From contig NZ_FOFM01000019.1 in the NCBI RefSeq assembly GCF_900110875.1, forward strand, positions 1 through 43,095: a stretch of DNA of 43,095 bases, given 5' to 3'. How positions within the stretch are numbered: the stretch's first letter is position 1; the number at the start of each line of letters is the position of its first letter. The stretch comes from Pseudovibrio axinellae. Lineage in GTDB: Bacteria; Pseudomonadota; Alphaproteobacteria; Rhizobiales; Stappiaceae. The notes under the pieces were generated by a model that was given only the letters and a program-made list of their open reading frames with translations, was not told the origin of the DNA and ran no database searches. Positions 36,845 through 43,095 of the stretch are shown in pieces. The position numbers and the translations under genes were made by a program.

Positions 36845-38049
36845 GGACGACCCCATACCTGTTTAATCAGTTGGAACACTTCCGTATTAGCTGCATCGAC
36901 CGATTCCAGAGCACGATTAAGGGTATCGCGGGTCATATTCCCGCGCTCAACCTCATAAAGGCTCTTCTTTTCAAGGCCAGCATTGGCAATGGCTGTGGTC
37001 TCCACAATGGAGGCTGCCAGGACATCCTCTCCAAAAAGACCGCGCAAAAGCGCTGCAACGTTCACCTGTGGCACATCATGGGGTGTATGGCGTGTGAGCA
37101 GGTAACGCACGAAATCATGGCTCAGCGTGCCCCCAGCCTCTTCAATCACCGCCAACAGCTCAGATGTCATGGACAGGAACTGGTTCATCGACGACACATC
37201 CAGCATCGCTGGGTGAACGGTAATGACGATGCCAGTTGCCGCATACAACGCACCAAGGGTGAGGTACCCAAGTTGCGGCGGTGCATCCACCAAAACCACG
37301 TCATAATCATTTTCGACCTCTTTGAGCACGGTTGACATGCGGCGGAAGAACATTCCGTCGCCGCGAGACAGCCCCTGCGCAATCGCTTGGGGTGTTTCGT
37401 GCTCATATTCCATCAGTTCCAGGTTACCGGGAACAAGATCGAGTCCATCAAAGTAAGTTTTGCGGATAACATGGCTCAACGGCACGCGCTCATCGTCATC
37501 ATAACGAATGGCAGCGTAGAGCGTCTGGTTCTCGTCCACGTCAAACTCTGGCTGATAGCCAAACATGGCAGATAGCGAGGCTTGCGGATCAAGATCAATC
37601 GCAAGCACGCGCAGGCCCTGAAGCGCAAGATAGTGCGCCAAATGTACCGTTGTGGTGGTCTTTGCAGAGCCGCCTTTAAAGTTGGCCACCGCAAGAACCT
37701 GCATCTTTTCGCCATGGCGTCGGCGCGGATCAAGCCGCAATGAATCTGCAGGGCGTTTTTCCGCCAGATAACGGCGTAATTCGTTGATTTGCGAAAGGGT
37801 GTAAATGCGTCTGCCGTTGTCCAGCCGTTCGGGGATAACTGCTTCGCCATTGAGCGAAAGCTGCCGCAAACTCGATTCGGCGATGCCCAAAAGGCCCGCA
37901 ACCTCGCGCGAAGAAAACGTCTTCAGCTTTTTCATAGCTTCAGGCGGATACATCTTCTCCCTTAAGGATTGCAGTTGCCGTGACAACAAGTCAGAATGGC
38001 GTGCAATCTTTTCAGCAGAAGTTTCATCATGTTCAGCAGCGAGCAGCAT
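36841..38049 (-). CDS. repA: RepA (ParA-type) partition ATPase
   Basis: This ATPase of about 402 residues has an N-terminal helix-turn-helix (about 35-75, SREVAGLLGIAESSLRQLSL) that allows it to repress its own operon. It is followed by the Walker A box AVANFKGGSAKTTTTVHL (about 118-135) and Walker A' YDVVLVDAPPQLGYLTLGAL. The ATG at 38049 (MLLAAEHDETSAEK) after AGAGG gives family-typical length; an upstream in-frame start at 38142 does not have the usual N-terminus. It heads repA-repB-repC, with four-base overlap to repB. Confidence 0.94.
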   Translation of the reverse strand: MLLAAEHDETSAEKIARHSDLLSRQLQSLREKMYPPEAMKKLKTFSSREVAGLLGIAESSLRQLSLNGEAVIPERLDNGRRIYTLSQINELRRYLAEKRPADSLRLDPRRRHGEKMQVLAVANFKGGSAKTTTTVHLAHYLALQGLRVLAIDLDPQASLSAMFGYQPEFDVDENQTLYAAIRYDDDERVPLSHVIRKTYFDGLDLVPGNLELMEYEHETPQAIAQGLSRGDGMFFRRMSTVLKEVENDYDVVLVDAPPQLGYLTLGALYAATGIVITVHPAMLDVSSMNQFLSMTSELLAVIEEAGGTLSHDFVRYLLTRHTPHDVPQVNVAALLRGLFGEDVLAASIVETTAIANAGLEKKSLYEVERGNMTRDTLNRALESVDAANTEVFQLIKQVWGRP

Positions 38050-38149
38050 ATTGCCTCTTACCCTATATGACGGTTTTGAAGTGCAGAGCGCGAATAATCC
38101 GTCACAGCGCATCCTTCTCTGATTTATTTGAGGCGTCAACACCTTTATA

Positions 38150-38165
38150 GTTAACGCAAATTAAC
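38150..38165. promoter_or_regulatory. GTTAA-N6-TTAAC dyad upstream of repA
   Basis: A 16-base sequence starts gttaa and ends ttaac, about 100 bases upstream of the repA start. Family centromere (parS) sites are 16-base GTT...AAC palindromes. The central bases here do not match the published consensus, so it is only a candidate. Confidence 0.35.
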
Positions 38166-38185
38166 CAATATTAAGAGTTCATTAA

Positions 38186-38197
38186 CGTCCATGGACG
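38186..38197. promoter_or_regulatory. CGTCCATGGACG palindrome upstream of repA
   Basis: This is a perfect 12-base palindrome, 137-148 bases upstream of the repA start. It may be a RepA operator or a partition site. No further support. Confidence 0.35.
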
Positions 38198-38585
38198 AAA
38201 CATCGGGCCAAATACAACCCAATATACCAGATGTTGCGTAACCACCCGTATTTACAGCAATATCTTCATCCCCGTGGCACACATTCTTAGCGCGCGCCGT
38301 GGATTTATTCCAATAACTATTTGAATTTCGTGATGACGGTTTTTGTGTAAAAATCGATCAAATACCGATTTAACGGTTTAATCGCAGGGAGCATCTGAGA
38401 CAAGACCACATGAATCGCGCATAGAATCGCACTGAGTCGCAATCCACCTTAGCAAAAACAGCTGCCAGGCCCAGTGTGAGCGTCGCTGCGATCTTGGCCA
38501 AGCTGTAAATTGAGAGCGTAGCTACACAAACGATCATTTGTGCAACGAGACCATATATTTCGATAAAACAAAGGCTTAATCCAAT

Positions 38586-38629
38586 CACAAACCTGTTGCA
38601 AAATCTGAGTTAAAAGCAACAGGTTTGTG
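38586..38629. repeat. 14-bp-arm inverted repeat
   Basis: cacaaacctgttgc (38586-38599) and gcaacaggtttgtg (38616-38629) are perfect complements around a 16-base loop. There is no T-run, so it is probably not a terminator. It lies at the border between the rep region and the unknown pair. Confidence 0.6.
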
Positions 38630-38703
38630 CGCAAGAAGGTGTAGTGCGACAAACACCAGAAGCATAAAACTCCCAAATCATCGCAGAAACTGCGGTCTGT
38701 TTC

Positions 38704-39111
38704 ATGTTTGTTCTCGCTGGTGGCCGTTTTCGCAGCGACCTACACATTGGGCCTTTTGTGGCCGATCCAGATGGAACGTTTTCTGATTTCTTTATCCCAG
38801 CCAAGATTAGAGCAACGGTTGAGAACGAATACGAAAGATATGGCATCGTAACGAAAGATCCAGATGCACCGGGCAAGGCTTGTTGGAACATCGGTTTGTA
38901 TACTGCGATCATTCACCCCGCTCTCCTTCCTTTTTACAAAGATTTATACAGCTCAGAAGATATTGAGGGGAAAATCGAATACGTGCCCATGCGCGATGCT
39001 TGCAAGGCACAAACGGGATTTGGAGATGATGAACCGGCACGTCCACCAAGGATTAATCCCAAAGACGATTGGTGGAACTATGTCCCATCAGAATATGGTG
39101 ACATAGCTTAA
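38704..39111 (+). CDS. Unknown protein, possibly 5'-truncated
   Basis: This is a 135-residue protein I do not recognise. It contains HIGPFVADPDGTFSDFFIPA and KDDWWNYVPSEYGDIA at the end. The ATG has no ribosome site, and the frame stays open upstream to a TAA at 38665, so it may be the tail of a longer protein. It is rich in Asp, Pro and aromatic residues and has no signal peptide or membrane helix. The next gene starts 24 bases later. The pair could be the C-terminal toxin fragment and its immunity protein, but nothing in the sequence proves this. Confidence 0.5.
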   Translation: MFVLAGGRFRSDLHIGPFVADPDGTFSDFFIPAKIRATVENEYERYGIVTKDPDAPGKACWNIGLYTAIIHPALLPFYKDLYSSEDIEGKIEYVPMRDACKAQTGFGDDEPARPPRINPKDDWWNYVPSEYGDIA

Positions 39112-39135
39112 TGAAAATTTCGGGACCGAGTTACA

Positions 39136-39600
39136 ATGATAGATTTTGAGAAATACAATCGAGAGCTTGATCCAGCTATGCTGCTGGTAATCGAGGAGAG
39201 TCTTAAGATATTCCCAACAGTAGAGCATTTTGAGCAATGGATTGATAAGAAATGGGAAATAGTAAATAAAAGAAACAAAACTTATAATAATGGAAGTAAG
39301 GGATGTCATTACCAGTTAAAGAGCTTGGTTGATCCTATTTTGTTTTTCAAGATTACCTTGGACGATAGCAATTGCCTGCATTTTTCAGACCCATCATGTA
39401 ACTTAGAGGCTGCATACTATATTTGTGACCAACTCCGGAAAAATTTGCCAGATCTTGATGGGAAACTGATTTTTGTGGACGAATATGGCTCAATTGCACG
39501 GTTTCCGTTTGATTGCAGTGATGATGAACTCTGCCTACGTATAGGATTGGATGGGGACTTTCATGATCGTGAACTCATGCAAGAATTTGGGCTAGAGTAG
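39136..39600 (+). CDS. Unknown acidic protein, immunity-like
   Basis: This is a 154-residue acidic protein I do not recognise. Its sequence is rich in Asp/Glu (DLDGKLIFVDEYGS, CSDDELCLRIGLDGDFHDRE), with no signal peptide or membrane helix. It starts 24 bases after the preceding unknown gene, and base composition is more A+T-rich than the neighbours, suggesting transfer. Small acidic genes downstream of toxin-tail fragments are often immunity proteins; here that is only a hypothesis. No strong ribosome site is seen. Confidence 0.55.
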   Translation: MIDFEKYNRELDPAMLLVIEESLKIFPTVEHFEQWIDKKWEIVNKRNKTYNNGSKGCHYQLKSLVDPILFFKITLDDSNCLHFSDPSCNLEAAYYICDQLRKNLPDLDGKLIFVDEYGSIARFPFDCSDDELCLRIGLDGDFHDRELMQEFGLE

Positions 39601-39779
39601 TTTCATTGCATTTTGTGGATTGGTCCGCGTTTCAGAATATACAGCTGACCGCACGAACGCCAATCCCTATGGTTTATACCTCCTGTCAAGTGATCTGGTA
39701 ATGCATAAAGATCAAGCTTTTACGCCAATTGAGATATGGACAGGGCTACATGTCGAGCTGGAGAGCTGGCACTTGAAAT

Positions 39780-40884
39780 GGGCGCTGTTGCATAAATACG
39801 CTTCAGGCGTATATTCGGGCTGATATTTCCTTCAGTGAAGATTCAGTTAATGCCGTTTAAAGCCAATGCTGATCGCCGCCATAAGTTTGCCAAAGCCAAA
39901 TACAAAGTAACGAACTGGTCGAAGTATAATGAAAGCTTGCGTCGTCGCGGCGATGTCACGGTTTGGATTGAAGAGAGCACTGCCAAGGCTTGGTTTGCCC
40001 CCCAGAACCAACGACGTGGACGGCCCGCCAAGTTTTCAGAGCTTGCCATTGAAACCTGTTTGCAGATCCGGGCCGTATTCGGTCTTGCTTTGAGGCAGAC
40101 ACAAGGGTTTGTGAGGTCTGTGTTCCATTTGATGGAGTTGGTTTTACCGGTTCCTGACTTTTCAACCCTGTCGCGCCGCGCAGATGGCTTGAGACTTTCA
40201 AATCCCAAACCGCGAAGGAACTGTGAACCAGTAGCGCTGGTAATCGATCGTACAGGCGTTAAGATCTTTGGTGCCGGAGAATGGCAGGAAACCAAGCATG
40301 GAACCAGGATAAAGCGCAGAACTTGGCGCAAACTTCACCTTGGCCTTGATCTGAATACCTGCGAAATCGTATACTCTGAACTGACTGAGGATACGGTTGC
40401 CGATCCAACCGTTGTGCCGGATATGCTGGACCAGATTGAGGGTCCGGTTGCCACATTCCTTGGTGATGGTGCTTATGATGGCTTCACGACCCGACAGGAA
40501 ATAGCAAAGCGTTATGACGGTGTTGAAATCATCATTCCAACTCCCAAAACAGCTGTTCCCAGCCCTGAGGCTGCGACCGCTCCCAGTGCTCGCGACCGGG
40601 ATATTCTTGCCATTCAAAAGAACGGCAGGATGTCTTGGCAAAAGCAAACCGGATATGGCCGAAGGTCTCGAGGCGAATCCTTGATGGGCCGCTTTAAGCA
40701 AGTGATAGGGACCACGCTCAGGTCACGAAAGTTGAACAATCAAAGGACAGAGGCAAAACTTGGCGTCGCTGTCCTCAACACAATGAAGGCCCTCGGACGC
40801 GCCACGTTCGAGAAGGTCTCTGCATGATCAGATGCATGCGATTGGGCAGGCTGCAAGCTAATTTCGAATTGTGCAACAGCGCCC
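39780..40884 (+). mobile_element. IS5-family insertion sequence
   Basis: An element of about 1105 bp has terminal inverted repeats beginning GGGCGCTGTTGCA at 39780 and, in reverse complement, at 40884. The next bases (TAAATACG and CAATTCGA) are only partly alike. Inside is one intact transposase. No obvious target duplication is seen. Confidence 0.8.
39835..40827 (+). CDS. IS5-family transposase
   Basis: This 330-residue DDE transposase has the N-terminal IS5 helical domain (GRPAKFSELAIETCLQIRAV, FVRSVFHLMELVLPVPDF) and catalytic Asp in VIDRTGVKIFG. The second Asp is in FLGDGAYDGFTTR, and the Glu is in RRSRGESLMGRFKQVIG. The annotated start at 39835 may be the GTG or the ATG a few codons later (MPFKANADRR, 39850). 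Length and frame are intact. The left inverted repeat is 55 bases upstream. The element has landed downstream of the unknown acidic gene. Confidence 0.88.
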   Translation: MKIQLMPFKANADRRHKFAKAKYKVTNWSKYNESLRRRGDVTVWIEESTAKAWFAPQNQRRGRPAKFSELAIETCLQIRAVFGLALRQTQGFVRSVFHLMELVLPVPDFSTLSRRADGLRLSNPKPRRNCEPVALVIDRTGVKIFGAGEWQETKHGTRIKRRTWRKLHLGLDLNTCEIVYSELTEDTVADPTVVPDMLDQIEGPVATFLGDGAYDGFTTRQEIAKRYDGVEIIIPTPKTAVPSPEAATAPSARDRDILAIQKNGRMSWQKQTGYGRRSRGESLMGRFKQVIGTTLRSRKLNNQRTEAKLGVAVLNTMKALGRATFEKVSA

Positions 40885-41153
40885 AGACGCGCTGCCATCT
40901 CGGGGCCAGAACAAGTTTTGCTCGCAGGCGTACGCTAAGCAATTTATCTTTTATAGTCAGTAAGGTGCCTAATATGTCCGTTTACGGATAGGGATAAATT
41001 ACTTGGCCATAAAATAGGTAGATATCCTTTTGAACATTCCAACGTTCTCTGTTTGTCTGTCTTACCGTACGATTTTTGACAGATCTTGCCCTTGCCCCTA
41101 GATGCCGCCATGCTCGTCCATAAAGCAGATCAATTGTTAAAGGATCTTTGTCA
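40885..41153. other. Gap between IS5 element and PLP enzyme gene
   Basis: This stretch of about 270 bases holds no gene I can support. A ribosome site (AAAGGA) near 41139 belongs to the next gene. Confidence 0.4.
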
Positions 41154-42188
41154 ATGAGCCTTGAATTGCTATTGAGCCGCTTAGAAAGGTTCCCTACCGT
41201 TGGCCTCTGCGATCTTCCGACGCCGCTGAGACCTCTCAAAAATCTGTCCCAGCATCTCGGCGGTCCAATGATCTGGGAAAAACGCGAGGACGTGACCGGG
41301 CAGGGAATGGGTGGCAACAAGCTGCGAAAGCTGGATCGCGTTCTGCATCGCGCAGTTCAAGACGGCGCAGATACTCTAGTCTCGGGTGGTGTTGTTCAAT
41401 CAAACAGTCAGCGGCAGGTAGCTGCCGCAGCCGCCATTTTAGGCCTGGACTGCCATCTTGCGGTCTATCACGGCCGGGTAACCCCGCCGACTGCTCAATA
41501 CAATACTTCAGGGAATGCCCTCCTCAACCACCTCTATGGAGCCACACTGCATCCTAAGACCTGGACCGGTGATAGAAACGGTCCTGTCCAAGCACTTGCC
41601 CAAGAACTGCTGGCGGAAGGGAAGCGTCCCTTCGTGGTTCCCTATGGCGTTTCGGACGCTCTCGGCGCGGTAGGGTACTCAAGTGCTATTGCCGAAATAG
41701 CAGCCCAATCTGCCCAAAATGGGTTCACACCTACCTCAGTTGTTCATTGCACTGGAAGCGGCGCAACCCAGGCGGGTCTTGCCATGGGCGCACAATCAGC
41801 CTTACCGGATTGCAAGATTGTAGGGATCGACATTGACGCGGAGCCGGAGCGTGTCAAAGGAGACGTTATCGAATACGCAATCGGAGGGGCAGCACTTTTA
41901 GGAATTCCGTTCGATGCTAGTCAAATCGAAGTCATTGCAGGACATGCAGGCCCTGCATACGGGATTCCCAATGACGCGACGATCCACGCGCTTCAGATCG
42001 CCGGGCGATTTGAAGCCTTGACGCTTGATCCAGTGTATTCCGCAAAGGGAATGGCCGGCCTAATTGCCCTGATCCGTACCGGACATTGGAAAAATGATGA
42101 TAACGTTATTTTTCTCAATACCGGTGGAACACCCTCGCTGTTCGCTTACGCGGATGCTCTCTCAATTTTACCCTTCAGTCGGAGTTGA
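41154..42188 (+). CDS. PLP-dependent D-cysteine desulfhydrase / ACC deaminase family
   Basis: This 344-residue fold-type II PLP enzyme has the PLP-binding Lys in GMGGNKLRKLD (about residue 58), SGGVVQSNSQRQVAAAAA, the phosphate loop of glycine/serine residues in CTGSGATQAGLAMG, and the late motif FLNTGGTPSLFAY. The family includes D-cysteine desulfhydrase, 1-aminocyclopropane-1-carboxylate deaminase and L-cysteate sulfo-lyase. These cannot be told apart by eye. The ATG at 41154 follows AAAGGATC; an in-frame TTG six bases upstream is less likely. It stands alone between mobile elements. Confidence 0.85.
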   Translation: MSLELLLSRLERFPTVGLCDLPTPLRPLKNLSQHLGGPMIWEKREDVTGQGMGGNKLRKLDRVLHRAVQDGADTLVSGGVVQSNSQRQVAAAAAILGLDCHLAVYHGRVTPPTAQYNTSGNALLNHLYGATLHPKTWTGDRNGPVQALAQELLAEGKRPFVVPYGVSDALGAVGYSSAIAEIAAQSAQNGFTPTSVVHCTGSGATQAGLAMGAQSALPDCKIVGIDIDAEPERVKGDVIEYAIGGAALLGIPFDASQIEVIAGHAGPAYGIPNDATIHALQIAGRFEALTLDPVYSAKGMAGLIALIRTGHWKNDDNVIFLNTGGTPSLFAYADALSILPFSRS

Positions 42189-42347
42189 CACGTTAACTTG
42201 AGTATGTCGGCGAGAGGGAGAGTGCCCAAAAGTGTGGGGCAGTTGCGATAAAGCGATTTGATATTGTTGTCGGAGTGTGAGGTGTCTGCCACTTTAAGCC
42301 ATGCTCGAAGAGAGGTGGCTCAGGTTTTTTGGGACAGGTAGTATAAG

Positions 42348-42560
42348 TGGATTTAGCTCCTGAAACTGGCATGATGCCACCAACAGGAGAACACCATGAG
42401 CAGACGTCCCCGTCGGAACCATAGCCCGGCTTTTAAAGCGAAAGTGGCGCTTGCTGCTATTCGCGGCGAGAAAGCCTTGAGTGAGTTAGCTCAAGACTTT
42501 GATGTTCACGCGAACCAGATCAATCAATGGAAAGAACAAGCTGACAGTACCATTGGAACA
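42348..42560 (+). mobile_element. IS3-family element, left end only
   Basis: The sequence tggatttagctcctgaaac at 42348 resembles IS3-family left ends. An orfA start follows 48 bases later. The match to OrfA ends near 42560 and the rest is missing, so the element is truncated. Confidence 0.5.
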
Positions 42561-42686
42561 AAGGGCTTGGAAAATGACGGCATAACGCGTTTAATCGAAC
42601 TGTCCGGGATCAGGGACGAACTCCAAATTTGTGGTGGCGGTTTTACCGGACGGTTACTGTTGTTCAGAGTTATGACAGGAAGATAG
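42396..42686 (+). pseudogene. IS3-family OrfA, truncated
   Basis: The first 48 residues are a standard IS3 OrfA start: MSRRPRRNHSPAFKAKVALA, then helix-turn-helix ALSELAQDFDVHANQINQWK. After about residue 54 (position 42560) the sequence no longer resembles the family and runs to a TAG at 42684-42686. The leucine zipper and the frameshift site to OrfB are lost. The ATG follows ACAGGAGAACACC. The foreign tail includes a 19-base tract shared with the broken regulator near 4475. Confidence 0.75.
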
Positions 42687-42703
42687 AGTAGTTGAATAAA
42701 TAT

Positions 42704-42833
42704 GGCGTTGTTGCATAATAGAATTATACGACACTAAACCAGAGTTTTCTCGCAGAAAGTTGCGTGCCTTAACGCGATAAATGTGCGTTTTTACCGCTTG
42801 ATCTGCAAGAATATTCTATTATGTAACAACGCC
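42704..42833. mobile_element. 130-bp MITE-like element with IS5-like ends
   Basis: The left end ggcgttgttgcataatagaa and the right end, in reverse complement ggcgttgttacataatagaa, differ at one base in 20. They bound 130 bp without a gene. The first bases resemble the ends of the IS5 element at 39780 (GGCGCTGTTGCATAAA), so a related IS5 transposase could mobilise it. No clear target duplication is seen. Confidence 0.75.
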
Positions 42834-43000
42834 GTTTTGCGATCGAAAACGAAAGCTCAATCATTCTTGAGGCCTAAACTCACGTGAATGTGCTGTTGTT
42901 TGATTTGCCGTAGTAAACATGGATTTTTTCTAACCATTTTTAAGACACGAAATGACAAGCTCCACCGCAAAGTGGTTGAGTTTGTCAACAACCTTAAGGT

Positions 43001-43095
43001 TGACCTGCTCCCCATAACTTCCTCCATTTTGTGATAGGATTCTACCTAACATTGAGGTGGGATATGAAGCGTTCGCGTTTTACGGAAGAGCAGAT
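43001..43095 (+). mobile_element. IS3-family element, left end, cut by window
   Basis: The sequence tgacctgctccccataac at 43001 fits the terminal repeat style of IS3-family elements of the IS407 type. An orfA begins 63 bases later. The element continues outside the window. Confidence 0.65.
43064..43095 (+). CDS. IS3-family OrfA, start only
   Basis: The ATG at 43064 opens MKRSRFTEEQ, the usual start of IS407-type OrfA. A GAGGTGGG ribosome site precedes it. The gene runs off the window. Confidence 0.75.
   Translation, partial: MKRSRFTEEQ

Larger units (their letters stand above)
38143..38703. other. AT-rich gene-free region upstream of repA
   Basis: This region of 561 bases has no gene I can support. 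It contains the two palindromes upstream of repA and the long inverted repeat at 38586-38629. It probably contains the rep operon promoter and partition sites. Confidence 0.5.

Noticed and set aside
38222-38250. gttgcgtaac as a parS site
   Set aside because: Only the outermost GTT/AAC bases are symmetric and the unit is 10 bases, not 16.
39620-39823. 67-codon frame running into the IS5 left end
   Set aside because: TTG start, no ribosome site and no family; it might be a fragment cut by the IS but I cannot support it.
1-43095. tRNA, rRNA or CRISPR array
   Set aside because: No cloverleaf-like or regularly spaced repeat pattern was seen by eye; a covariance or repeat scan was not possible.

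Overview
The window looks like a stretch of a repABC plasmid (or chromid) from a marine alphaproteobacterium. A complete repA-repB-repC cassette lies on the minus strand at 38049-34148. Protein style and the roughly 50% G+C impression fit the Stappiaceae, perhaps Pseudovibrio. That taxonomic guess is inference from memory of the families; no database was searched.

Layout. 1-2400: an exosortase/EpsI-type membrane protease, translationally coupled to a truncated VIT-domain protein. 2400-3467: a complete IS481-family element. 3901-6532: a broken GlxA/AraC-type regulator (one nonsense codon, two frameshifts) facing an intact glyoxalase-II-like hydrolase and a glutathione S-transferase. 6607-8348: a decayed zone with intergenic repeats, an IS3 transposase remnant and a frameshifted S24 (LexA/cI-like) repressor. 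8442-14124 (minus): a chemoreceptor, a hotdog thioesterase, an iron-dependent alcohol dehydrogenase and an MFS exporter. 14402-17704: a YrbL-like protein, a family I CoA-transferase and a RidA protein. 17846-22795: gmd and fcl (GDP-L-fucose synthesis), an Hsp70/YegD-like chaperone and a GT4 glycosyltransferase, suggesting surface polysaccharide decoration. 23017-28659: a TolC-like half protein followed by a 1590-residue type I secreted adhesin with RTX repeats. 28790-30784: an alpha/beta hydrolase and a GST-fold protein, with repeated TTGGCAnnTGCCAA dyads around them. 31225-34133: a Spy/CpxP-like periplasmic protein, an isocitrate lyase/PEP mutase family protein coupled to Ada, and a GNAT acetyltransferase.

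The replication module includes a strong plus-strand terminator in the repB-repC gap, exactly where repABC plasmids encode the antisense RNA controlling repC. It also has an AT-rich hairpin segment inside repC (candidate origin) and palindromes upstream of repA. Beyond repA come two small unknown genes that look like a pair, an IS5-family element, an intact PLP-dependent D-cysteine desulfhydrase/ACC deaminase family gene, a truncated IS3 orfA, a 130-bp MITE-like element, and the left end of another IS3-family element cut by the window edge.

The least explained parts are the unknown gene pair at 38704-39600, the MITE-like element, the TTGGCA dyads, and the adhesin that lacks a neighbouring transporter.
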